Positions 16,133-23,571 of a stretch of DNA of 35,849 bases are shown here, piece by piece. This DNA is from an uncultured Saprospiraceae bacterium (GTDB lineage Bacteria; Bacteroidota; Bacteroidia; Chitinophagales; Saprospiraceae): the NCBI GenBank assembly GCA_938041325.1, contig CALIAG010000420.1, positions 1 to 35,849 on the forward strand, read 5' to 3'. Each line of letters opens with the position of its first letter. Position 1 is the first letter of the stretch. The notes below the pieces were generated by a model that worked only from the letters and a program-made list of their open reading frames with translations, was not told where the DNA came from and did no database searches. A program made the translations under genes and the position numbers.

Positions 16133-19100
16133 ATGTTTAGAGCGGTTTTACTACTTATTTGGCTTACAACATCCGTACTCTATCAACCCATTTTCGCACA
16201 AGATATTACTCAAAGTGAATACCTTGAGCTGAAGGATGGTTTGTCAGATAGACAGGTGAAGCACATTGTTCGTCAAGACAACGGATTATTCTGGATCGTT
16301 GAGCAATTTGATGTTCAATCCTTTAATGGCTCTGATTTCAAAACGCTTCCTTTAATTCGCAAAACCGATATCCAAATAGAAGAGATTAATTTAGTGACCA
16401 AAGCTAATAAAGATTATCTCTTTCTAATTCCTACGCGTCAAGACAGTATTCTAAAACTAGATTTGAAAACCGGAGTTTATCAGGTTGACAATAGTATTCC
16501 TACTAAAGGTTTAGTTTTCAAAAATGTACAAGATAAAAACTACGCATTAAGTAATCTTTCCTCTTCTAATTTTCAAATTTATATTTTCAATGAAGAATGG
16601 GAAAGCTTCACTTCCTTTTTCCATGAACAAAAAATCATCGATTTTACCATTAAAAATAATGAAGAGGTATTCTTTATTGACGTTAAAAATGATTTGTATT
16701 TGATGTCCTCTGATTCGAAAGTAAAATTGGAGGAAGGAGTAAAAAAAATACATCTTACGAATAAGAATAATTGTATCATCCAATTCACTGACAACAAAAT
16801 ATTTCATGGCTTTGTAGAGAATGGTAAAAAGATTACAAAAAACAATCAGCTTGGAATTGCTGAAATTCTTAGCGTCTATGAAGACAAGAAGAATCAGCAT
16901 TTAATTATAATGAAAGAATTGGATCGATTTGCCAACCAAACATTTTTTATTTCTTCTGAAGATAAAGTCATTAATTATGAGAAAATTTTAATTCAAAACA
17001 ACACGGTTGCAGATGTTTGTTCTGAAGATTTCGCTAGGCAAATATTGGTAGGGACCTATAACGGCATATACTATTACGAATTCCGAAATCCAGCAATTCA
17101 AAGTTATGACCGGAAAAAAGACATCAAGAGAAGTCAATTTGGACGGATTGTCACCGGCATTAGTTACGCTGAAAAAGAAGATGAAATTTTCTTCCTTAAA
17201 GAAAGCGAACAATTGTCCTCTTTAAAAAAAGATACCTGCACTGTACTATTTCCAAGTAAAGAATTTCCTACCAGTTATCTTCTCAATCAAAGATCTATTT
17301 TCGACAAGGAGAATAATATCTTATGGTCTTATTCCTTTTCTTACTCAGACATTTATTATCTAAACGAACTAAATCTTGAAACCAGAGAACCCCGCCAATA
17401 TTCTATCAATTCTCGTTTGAATTGTCTTGAAAAAATAAATGATCATGAAATTATGTTTGGTGGACATCTTGGTTTGCCCGAGAATCGAAATGGTAAAATT
17501 TTATTTTTTGACATTAAGCAGAAAAAAGTAACCCGAGAAATTACGGGCTCTTTTTTAAAAGGCAAAAGAGTATTTCACTTAACGTATAATAATGATACCC
17601 TTTGGGTGGGAACGGACAGTGGGGTTTTCCTATTGGATAAAAATAACCAATTAATTGAAAATTTTGAAGCTCAAAAAACCCTTCAGAAAGAGTCTATTTA
17701 TACTTTTTTCAAGGATGGCGATTTAATGATTGTTGGAACAGGCGCCAATGGATTTTATGTCTTGAAGAACAACAAAATCATCAAACATTTTGGTAGGGAA
17801 CATGGACTAAAGAATCCATCGATATGTTCTGTGATTAAAGACGGAAAAAACAATTATTGGCTGGGTTCTTTTGAAGGAATTTATGTCTTTGATTCAGATT
17901 TTAAGTTGATAAAAAAATTATTTGACTATGATGGGATGAGTCACAGTGAGTGCAACAGATTGGCAATCGAGAAAGATAAAAAAGGGAACTTATATTTCGG
18001 AACATTGAATGGACTGACTCAAATAGATCCTGAGGGAGTATTAGAGCAATACAGTCCTCAAAATGTGGCAATTAATAATATTAGTTATTATTCAAACGGT
18101 ATTCGCTCCGTCCTTCAAACTTCAGCTAATAATCATTATCATTTAACAGGGAGCATTGATTCAATTGTCATTGAATTTGATACCTATGATTACTTTTCGG
18201 ACCCTTACAGCTCTGATTTAACAAGTGCAATTGATGTTGACTGTTGCAAGGGCAAAAGCAATTTTCATTTAAATGGTAAATCAATTATAATCACCACTCC
18301 TGAAAATGAATTTGATTTAAATTATATTTCCAAATCTAAAAACGTAAATGGAGAATATCCATCTGGCAATATTAAGTTTAAAATTTCAAGTAGTTTTATA
18401 AACGCTCTTCCTTATTTACTATTGGGAATCTGTACGATAGCGTTGATAACTTATCTGATTCTAAAATATGTGCTTAAGCAAAAAGTAAAAAGGGAAAAAG
18501 AAAGAATTGCCATCAATAAAAAAATCTCTGAATTAGAATTGAATGCCTTGCGTTCTCAAATGAATCCTCATTTCATTTTCAATGCTTTGGGAGCCATTCA
18601 ATATTTTATTCAAACCAATGACTCTGAAAAAGCAGATGATTACCTATCTGATTTTGCAATGCTAATGAGAAAGATTTTAGAATCCTCGAAATCAAAATAC
18701 ATCACTCTTGCGGAGGAGATAAATCAACTCCAACTTTACATAGGATTAGAAAGAGTTCGATTTGACCACGCCTTCGATTTTAATCTTGACATTGCAGAAG
18801 AAATTGATACAGAAAGCCATTTTATTCCTTCCATGATTTTACAACCATTTGTTGAAAATGCAATTAACCATGGACTTCATCACTTAAGTGAAAGAAAAGG
18901 GGAATTGAATATAAGTTTATTCCCAGATGGCGATAATAAATTCGCTTTCGAAATTACAGATAATGGAATAGGTCGACAAGCAGCAGAAAAAAAACGAAAA
19001 CTCACCCACAAATCACGGGGGATGCAAATTATTGAGGAGCGAATCGAAACGCTTAATACGACCAGTGAAATTAATATTAACATTGATATTCAAGACCTTT

Positions 19101-19159
19101 ATGAAAATGGAAATTCTAAAGGTACAAGAGTAAAAGTTTCTTTTTCAGAAATTGAATAA
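16133..19159 (+). CDS. Propeller-sensor LytS-type histidine kinase
   Basis: The protein has 1008 residues. It reads: signal peptide (1-23, ending QPIFAQ), a large periplasmic sensor made of two-component-regulator propeller blades (clearest at about 480-650, with TLWVGTDSGVFLLDK, YWLGSFEGIYVFD and LYFGTLNGLTQID), a weakly conserved stretch (about 650-755) where a Y_Y_Y domain is usual, one membrane segment (about 758-780), a short coiled coil, and a His_kinase/HATPase core. The phospho-accepting histidine is H813 in QMNPHFIFNALGAIQYF; ILQPFVENAINHGL is the N-box and DNGIGR the G-box. In related systems such sensors detect extracellular glycans or other polymers; the ligand here is unknown. 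The LytTR regulator starts 32 bases downstream. Confidence 0.9.
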   Translation: MFRAVLLLIWLTTSVLYQPIFAQDITQSEYLELKDGLSDRQVKHIVRQDNGLFWIVEQFDVQSFNGSDFKTLPLIRKTDIQIEEINLVTKANKDYLFLIPTRQDSILKLDLKTGVYQVDNSIPTKGLVFKNVQDKNYALSNLSSSNFQIYIFNEEWESFTSFFHEQKIIDFTIKNNEEVFFIDVKNDLYLMSSDSKVKLEEGVKKIHLTNKNNCIIQFTDNKIFHGFVENGKKITKNNQLGIAEILSVYEDKKNQHLIIMKELDRFANQTFFISSEDKVINYEKILIQNNTVADVCSEDFARQILVGTYNGIYYYEFRNPAIQSYDRKKDIKRSQFGRIVTGISYAEKEDEIFFLKESEQLSSLKKDTCTVLFPSKEFPTSYLLNQRSIFDKENNILWSYSFSYSDIYYLNELNLETREPRQYSINSRLNCLEKINDHEIMFGGHLGLPENRNGKILFFDIKQKKVTREITGSFLKGKRVFHLTYNNDTLWVGTDSGVFLLDKNNQLIENFEAQKTLQKESIYTFFKDGDLMIVGTGANGFYVLKNNKIIKHFGREHGLKNPSICSVIKDGKNNYWLGSFEGIYVFDSDFKLIKKLFDYDGMSHSECNRLAIEKDKKGNLYFGTLNGLTQIDPEGVLEQYSPQNVAINNISYYSNGIRSVLQTSANNHYHLTGSIDSIVIEFDTYDYFSDPYSSDLTSAIDVDCCKGKSNFHLNGKSIIITTPENEFDLNYISKSKNVNGEYPSGNIKFKISSSFINALPYLLLGICTIALITYLILKYVLKQKVKREKERIAINKKISELELNALRSQMNPHFIFNALGAIQYFIQTNDSEKADDYLSDFAMLMRKILESSKSKYITLAEEINQLQLYIGLERVRFDHAFDFNLDIAEEIDTESHFIPSMILQPFVENAINHGLHHLSERKGELNISLFPDGDNKFAFEITDNGIGRQAAEKKRKLTHKSRGMQIIEERIETLNTTSEININIDIQDLYENGNSKGTRVKVSFSEIE

Positions 19160-19191
19160 GATCTTATTTTGAAAATTTAGCTACTTATACT

Positions 19192-19950
19192 ATGCAATTA
19201 AAAACGATCATAATTGATGATGAACCTAAGCTTAGAGAGGTATTAAAAATTAAGTTAGAGAATTTTTGCAAAGACATAAATGTTGTTGCTACTGCGCAGG
19301 ATGTGGATTCTGCTTTCAAAGAAATTACAGCTCACAAACCTGATCTGATCTTTCTTGACATTTCTATGCCTGGCAAAACGGGTTTTGATTTGCTCAATCA
19401 ATTTCCGAAAATAGATTTTGAAACGATCTTCGTTACCGGTTATAATGAATATGCTTTGGATGCATTAAAAGTCAGTGCGATTGATTACTTGCTAAAACCG
19501 GTAAAAACCGAGGGATTGATAAAGGCAGTAGAAAAAGCAAAAACTCGAATTGCGGAACGCCAAATGGCAGAACGTTTTGAATTGCTAAAATACAACTTGA
19601 ATCATATCAGTGATCAGGATACCAAGATTGCTATTCCTGGAGTAACTTCCTATGATTTTGTATTAATTAAAGACATCATTCGCTGCGAAGGATGGCAAAA
19701 ATATACTAAAATTTTCTTTACAAACGGGGACTGCATCACGAGCTCCTACAACTTGGGCGTTTACCGCGATATGTTAATTTCCTATGATTTCTTTTCTTGC
19801 CACAAATCCCATCTTATCAACAAAAAACACATTAAAAAGTACCTAAAAGAAGGCATAATTATCATGTCTGACGACTCAAATGTACCTGTTGCACGCCGTA
19901 AAAAAGAAGAATTCATAAGTGAAGTAATGGCCAATTTTACCCCCAGATAA
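19192..19950 (+). CDS. LytTR-family response regulator
   Basis: The protein has 252 residues. The receiver domain (1-120) has the acidic pair D9/D10, phospho-acceptor D56 in PDLIFLDISMPGKTGFD, and the conserved lysine in IDYLLKPV. A LytTR DNA-binding domain occupies about 145-250 (IRCEGWQKYTKIFFTNG, then FFSCHKSHLINKKHIKKYL). The upstream LytS-type kinase is the obvious partner. LytTR proteins bind pairs of short direct repeats about two helical turns apart, and a perfect pair of that type lies 42 bases past this gene's stop codon. Confidence 0.95.
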   Translation: MQLKTIIIDDEPKLREVLKIKLENFCKDINVVATAQDVDSAFKEITAHKPDLIFLDISMPGKTGFDLLNQFPKIDFETIFVTGYNEYALDALKVSAIDYLLKPVKTEGLIKAVEKAKTRIAERQMAERFELLKYNLNHISDQDTKIAIPGVTSYDFVLIKDIIRCEGWQKYTKIFFTNGDCITSSYNLGVYRDMLISYDFFSCHKSHLINKKHIKKYLKEGIIIMSDDSNVPVARRKKEEFISEVMANFTPR

Positions 19951-19990
19951 GCTATTAATCCTCAGAATCACCAATAAATTCACTTCTTAA

Positions 19991-20022
19991 TTACCGTTGG
20001 TCTTATCAAAGTTACCGTTGGT
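19991..20022 (+). promoter_or_regulatory. LytTR-type regulator binding site (direct repeat)
   Basis: The 11-mer TTACCGTTGGT occurs at 19991-20001 and again at 20012-20022, a 21-base period. The 9-mer core ACCGTTGGT (19993-20001, 20014-20022) with a 12-base spacer fits the published LytTR consensus [TA][AC][CA]GTTN[AG][TG]-N12/13-repeat at every position. It lies just downstream of the LytTR gene and upstream of a candidate RNA on the same strand. No other copy was noticed in the window. Confidence 0.75.
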
Positions 20023-20067
20023 TTCAAAGTGTTTTTATTAATAAACGAATTCATTTACATTTATAGT

Positions 20068-20256
20068 AACAAGTTAAAAGTCAAAACCCCATAACCCTAT
20101 TAAACCAGGGGACTAATTGAAACAACAATTTTCCCTACACAACTCAAGGCTGCCAATGAATCTCGATAATGGACCGACTCTCAACCTTCAATAACCTCAA
20201 AAAACTCCAAATCCATTTCGATCACCTCAAAAGAATTCTTTCGGCAGCCTTTTTTT
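20068..20256 (+). ncRNA. Candidate structured small RNA with intrinsic terminator
   Basis: A -7-like TACATTTA (20056-20063) lies 34 bases after the LytTR site and predicts a start near 20070. The 3' part folds as a rod: AAGGCTGCC (20146-20154) pairs with GGCAGCCTT (20243-20251), which runs into seven T (20250-20256). Inside, GAAT (20158-20161) pairs with ATTC (20235-20238), and TCGATAATGGA (20163-20173) pairs with TCCATTTCGA (20212-20221) over 10 bp with one bulged base. The apical 38-base loop (20174-20211) has a single G and is rich in C, A and T. A smaller AATTG/CAATT stem lies near 20115-20130. Alternatives: a long 3' untranslated region of the regulator gene, or a small coding gene. The exact ends are guesses. 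Confidence 0.5.
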
Positions 20257-20267
20257 ATTCTTTGTAA
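20169..20267 (+). CDS. Alternative reading of the RNA region: 32-codon ORF
   Basis: An ATG at 20169 opens 32 codons ending in TAA at 20265. The product begins MDRLSTFNNLKKLQIHFDHL and ends AAFFYSL, a basic amphipathic start with a hydrophobic end. It runs through the putative terminator U-tract and overlaps the end of the opposite-strand peptidase gene, so it is not compatible with termination at 20256. No ribosome binding site is evident, though Bacteroidota often lack one. I favour the noncoding reading. Confidence 0.2.
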   Translation: MDRLSTFNNLKKLQIHFDHLKRILSAAFFYSL

Positions 20268-21301
20268 ATCTTCACTACCCTTTCTCCTGGTTTTACGTAT
20301 CCACGATACATCCCTTCTGTATTAAAAGGCATGGCCACATTTCCATCCTTATCAACACCAATGACTCCTCCTGATCCACCTTTAGATTTAAGTTTTTGAT
20401 TGATGACAAAATCAGCTGCTTCTTGAAAAGTTTTATCTGTATACTCTGTCATCGCAGAGATGTCATAAGCTACTGCATAGCGAATAAAATACTCTCCATG
20501 TCCAGTACTCGAAAGCGCACAAGTCTCATTGTTTGCATAAGTGCCAGCTCCAATTATTGGCGCATCTCCTATCCTCCCCCATTTCTTATTGGTCATTCCA
20601 CCGGTCGAAGTTCCCGCTGCAAGATTTCCATTTTTATCCAATGCTGCTGCTCCAACTGTTCCGTATTTCCAATCAGGATAGGTTTCTAAATAGCCGGTTT
20701 GCTTTGCTTTTGCTTTTATTTTTTGCAGACTGTCAAATCGTTTTTTTGTATAAAAATAAGAGGGCTCCACTTGCTCAATACCTTGCTCTTTTGCAAAGTT
20801 TTCTGCGCCTTCCCCACTCAACATCACATGTGGTGAATCGTCCATAACAGCTCGCGCCAAATCAATCGGGTTTTTTATTGTTTTAACTCCACCAACTGCT
20901 CCGGCATTTTGCGTCTTTCCATCCATTATCGAAGCATCCAATTCATTGGTTCCAGCATTCGTAAATACGGCACCTTTTCCCGCATTAAAAAAGGGCGAGT
21001 TTTCTAAATGATTGATTGTTTTTGTAATCGCGTCAAGAGAAGTGCCTCCACCTTTTAAGATGTTTTCTCCAATGGTCAAGGCTTCGTTCAGAGCAGCCGT
21101 TATACTTTTCTCCGTCTCCGGATCCATGTTTTTTTTAAGGATTGTTCCTGCACCTCCATGTATGACCAAAACATAATCAGGTTTTTCTTGATTGGATGAA
21201 ACAACTGCCTTTGCCTTTTCAGGCTCAGTGACTGGATTTTTTTTGCAAGCAAAAAATGAAAATAGAACAAAAGCACAAAATAGGAGGTTCAAACTTTTCA
21301 T
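20255..21301 (-). CDS. Lipoprotein isoaspartyl peptidase/L-asparaginase (Ntn hydrolase)
   Basis: The protein has 348 residues. A lipoprotein signal (MKSLNLLFCAFVLFSFFACK, lipid-accepting C19) is followed by a plant-type asparaginase fold. The chain begins with YVLVIHGGAGTI, and the autocleavage site is KYGTVGAAALD, where T215 becomes the N-terminal nucleophile after maturation into alpha and beta subunits. Other family residues are GTSTGGMTNKKWGRIGDAP (substrate-binding R243) and SSTGHGE. The enzyme hydrolyses isoaspartyl dipeptides and often L-asparagine; as a lipoprotein it would act in the periplasm or at a membrane surface. The stop codon overlaps the T-run that ends the opposite-strand candidate RNA. 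No clear upstream promoter is seen beyond a TAAAATTTG very close to the ATG. Confidence 0.92.
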   Translation of the reverse strand: MKSLNLLFCAFVLFSFFACKKNPVTEPEKAKAVVSSNQEKPDYVLVIHGGAGTILKKNMDPETEKSITAALNEALTIGENILKGGGTSLDAITKTINHLENSPFFNAGKGAVFTNAGTNELDASIMDGKTQNAGAVGGVKTIKNPIDLARAVMDDSPHVMLSGEGAENFAKEQGIEQVEPSYFYTKKRFDSLQKIKAKAKQTGYLETYPDWKYGTVGAAALDKNGNLAAGTSTGGMTNKKWGRIGDAPIIGAGTYANNETCALSSTGHGEYFIRYAVAYDISAMTEYTDKTFQEAADFVINQKLKSKGGSGGVIGVDKDGNVAMPFNTEGMYRGYVKPGERVVKIYKE

Positions 21302-21387
21302 ATCGCAAATTTTAAGTTAGATAAATTGGTGAGTTTGCAAGAACTTGCTTACAAAGATTTAAAAATAGCGAATTAATTTTTTTTAAG

Positions 21388-21395
21388 TAATTTTG
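21388..21395 (+). promoter_or_regulatory. Candidate -7 box for proC
   Basis: TAATTTTG matches TAnnTTTG; no -33 TTG is seen. A start near 21402 would give a leader of about 138 bases that contains the palindrome at 21455-21484. Confidence 0.35.
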
Positions 21396-21454
21396 TATCG
21401 AATAATTGGTTTGAATGCAAAACCATTTTTAATTATTCAAGTTCTAACCAAATT

Positions 21455-21484
21455 AAACCTTTCAGGTCAAGGCCTGAAAGGTTT
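21455..21484. repeat. 12-bp perfect palindrome in the proC leader
   Basis: AAACCTTTCAGG (21455-21466) and CCTGAAAGGTTT (21473-21484) pair perfectly around TCAAGG and are followed by TG-interrupted T residues. It sits 56 bases before the proC start. It may be a dispersed palindromic element, a leader attenuator, or a terminator protecting proC. The rpsP hairpin also begins with AAACCT, but the arms otherwise differ. Confidence 0.6.
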
Positions 21485-21539
21485 TGTTGATTACGCAACT
21501 ACGGCTATCGCGAAAACGTATCCATTTAAAATAGAACAA

Positions 21540-22346
21540 ATGAAAATATTGATTATTGGAGGAGGAAATATGGGATTGACTTATGCGCAGAGCTTCTTGC
21601 GTTCTCATATTACAGATAAGAAAAACATGATGCTATTGGAGCGCTCACCAGAGAAAGCTGCAGAACTCGCATTGAAAGATATTGGAACCGTCTATGGCAA
21701 CCCAGAAGATTGCATCAAAAAAGCAGACATCGTAATTTTTGCAGTTAAGCCACAAGACGCACCGATGTTACTTGAAAGTTTAAAAGAGCATGTGGACAGC
21801 CAGCAGGTTTTCTTAAGCATTATGGCCGGAATAAAGATCGAAACAATTGCAAACTTACTAGGAGCTACAAAAATAATTCGGGCCATGCCTAACCTCCCTG
21901 CACAAATTGGAATGGGGATGACTGCTTTTACCTCTTCCGACGAAGTGACCAGAATTGAGTTGGTCATGGTTCAAAACTTAATCAGCACAACAGGCAAAGC
22001 TATTTATGTCGAAAAGGAATCTTCCATTGACGCCGCAACCGCCATATCAGGATCAGGTCCTGCTTATGTATTCTATTTTATGAAATCAATGATTCAAGCA
22101 GCAAACCAAATGGGATTTTCCAATTCGGAAGCAGAATTATTGGTAAGTCAAACATTTCGAGGTGCTGTCGATTTATATTCAAAATCTAACTTTGATTGTG
22201 ACCAATGGATACAAAGAGTTGCCTCAAAAGGAGGTACAACTGAAGCTGCTTTAAAATCTTATACGGATAATAAAGTACATGAAGATATCATTGAAGCAGC
22301 ACAAGCTGCTTTAAAAAGAGCCATTGAATTAGGGAAACAGGTATAG
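21540..22346 (+). CDS. proC: Pyrroline-5-carboxylate reductase
   Basis: The enzyme reduces 1-pyrroline-5-carboxylate to proline with NAD(P)H, the last step of proline synthesis, in the cytoplasm. The protein has 268 residues, normal for the family. It begins with the Rossmann motif MKILIIGGGNMGLTYAQSF, has the central VIFAVKPQD and RAMPNLPAQIGMGMTAF, and the C-terminal family signature: ISGSGPAYVFYFMKSMI followed by ASKGGTTEAAL. The frame is open upstream to 21393, but the palindrome lies in that part and the family start is the ATG at 21540. proB and proA are not nearby. A very A/T-rich hairpin (22371-22388) after the stop may end its message. Confidence 0.96.
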   Translation: MKILIIGGGNMGLTYAQSFLRSHITDKKNMMLLERSPEKAAELALKDIGTVYGNPEDCIKKADIVIFAVKPQDAPMLLESLKEHVDSQQVFLSIMAGIKIETIANLLGATKIIRAMPNLPAQIGMGMTAFTSSDEVTRIELVMVQNLISTTGKAIYVEKESSIDAATAISGSGPAYVFYFMKSMIQAANQMGFSNSEAELLVSQTFRGAVDLYSKSNFDCDQWIQRVASKGGTTEAALKSYTDNKVHEDIIEAAQAALKRAIELGKQV

Positions 22347-22755
22347 AATTGTCATATAAATAACTTTTATAAAAAATTAGTATTTTTTTTTATGTCACAG
22401 ATTAAGGACTATAAATATAAAGCCTCCCCTATAAATGGTCTGTCTTTTGCCTTTCCCACCTAAGAAAAACCTTTCTTTTTGTAATTCCCTACCTAAATAA
22501 TGTAATCATTCATTAAATAATATTTCATAGCTTTGCCGAGTCACATTACCAAAAAAAACATTAATTTGGTACGAGACTTGATTAGAAACAATTGGATAGG
22601 TATTAATTCAAGCATTAATTGCTCTTCCCATTTCTACTTTGAATTTTTTGTAACCCTGGTTTTAAGTACCAAAAACGCAAAATAGACCCAAGAAACCAGT
22701 CTATTTTAGTTATTTTAGAAGGTAATTTTATCTTAAACCCAAGCAATAAATAAGG
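22347..22755. other. 409-base region: proC end and long AraC-gene leader
   Basis: An A/T hairpin AAAAAAT/ATTTTTT (22371-22388) with extra T may terminate proC. A 23-codon ORF runs from 22392 to 22463 (MSQIKDYKYK onward) and is probably chance. The -7 box TAGCTTTG (22528-22535) predicts a 214-base leader for the AraC gene. Within that leader TTTGGTAC (22565-22572) can pair with GTACCAAA (22666-22673), and AAAATAGAC (22679-22687) pairs perfectly with GTCTATTTT (22699-22707). Confidence 0.4.
22528..22535 (+). promoter_or_regulatory. Candidate -7 box for the AraC-family gene
   Basis: TAGCTTTG matches TAnnTTTG. A -33 TTG is not seen. If used, it yields an unusually long leader of about 214 bases. 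Confidence 0.35.
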
Positions 22756-23349
22756 ATGACGCAAACTGAATCATCCGAAAACCTAGTATTCAAGATTAAG
22801 AATATGATTTCTAAGCGTTGCATTAACGCTGTTGAAAAAATATTTTTAAGTCATCATTTTGACATCGACTCCATTGCGCTCGGAATCGTCATTGTCAATA
22901 ATGAGCCTGCAGGATTTTCGGTATTAAAATTAGAAGAAGATCTAAAGTCCAATGGATTTAAGATCCTTAAAGGTAAAGAAGAAGAGATTATTGAACGTGT
23001 CAAGATTGAATTAGTAAAACTCATAGTCCACTCTGACGAGATTCCTAAAATAAGGTTCTCAGATTATTTAAGTCGGCAATTAGGTCTTTCTTATTCTGTA
23101 CTTTCAAAAGCATTTTCCTCAAAGGAAAAACTGACTATTGAGAAGTATGTGATTCAATTAAAAATTGAACGATCAAAAGAGTTAATTACCTACGGAGAGT
23201 TAACAATTAAAGAAATCGCACAAAAACTAGGTTATAGTAGTTTACAACACCTTTCAAATCAATTTAAAAACGTAACCGGCATTTCCCCCGTAGCATACAA
23301 AAATAGGAAAGTACATGAACGTGTACCTTTCGAAGAGATTGGAATGTAA
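22756..23349 (+). CDS. AraC-family regulator with N-terminal HMA-like domain
   Basis: The protein has 197 residues. The N-terminal part (about 10-75) resembles the heavy-metal-associated ferredoxin-like fold that precedes the AraC domain in a common small Bacteroidota family, where the usual motif is NMVCxRC. Here the motif reads IKNMISKRCINAVE: C22 is kept, but the first Cys is replaced by Ser19, so CxxC-type metal binding is probably lost or changed. The C-terminal half (about 97-185) is a full AraC double helix-turn-helix with LTIKEIAQKLGYSSLQHLS and FKNVTGISPVAYKN. It has a long, possibly structured leader and a strong terminator. Its target genes are unknown. Confidence 0.88.
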   Translation: MTQTESSENLVFKIKNMISKRCINAVEKIFLSHHFDIDSIALGIVIVNNEPAGFSVLKLEEDLKSNGFKILKGKEEEIIERVKIELVKLIVHSDEIPKIRFSDYLSRQLGLSYSVLSKAFSSKEKLTIEKYVIQLKIERSKELITYGELTIKEIAQKLGYSSLQHLSNQFKNVTGISPVAYKNRKVHERVPFEEIGM

Positions 23350-23375
23350 ATACAGTTGTAAATAGACCCGAAAAT

Positions 23376-23410
23376 GCAGTGCAGATATTAATTATTTGCA
23401 CTGCTTTTTT
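23376..23410 (+). terminator. Intrinsic terminator of the AraC-family gene
   Basis: GCAGTGCAGATA (23376-23387) pairs with TATTTGCACTGC (23393-23404) over 12 bp with one G-U pair, then six T (23405-23410). It begins 27 bases after the stop codon. This is the most typical intrinsic terminator in the window. Confidence 0.85.
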
Positions 23411-23479
23411 ATTTCCAGTTTATAATTTTTGGGTTCATGTACTTGAAATATTCCTTTTCATATATCACAAAAAGAATAC

Positions 23480-23513
23480 TTTGATCGATCATATTAAAAT
23501 ATTTTTACATTTG
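23480..23513 (+). promoter_or_regulatory. Promoter of rmuC
   Basis: TTTG (23480-23483), 22 bases, then TACATTTG (23506-23513): both elements match the Bacteroidota pattern. The start near 23520 gives a leader of about 52 bases. Confidence 0.6.
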
Positions 23514-23571
23514 AATAATAATTTATAACTTTAGAGTGTAAACAATTTAATTAATTTGATTACACCCATAG

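Noticed and set aside
20146-20256. Integron attC site
   Set aside because: There is no integrase, no canonical attC box pair, and the stem runs into a U-tract, which fits a terminator better.
22392-22463. 23-codon ORF after proC
   Set aside because: It is too short to judge, with no ribosome binding site or promoter, and follows an A/T hairpin.
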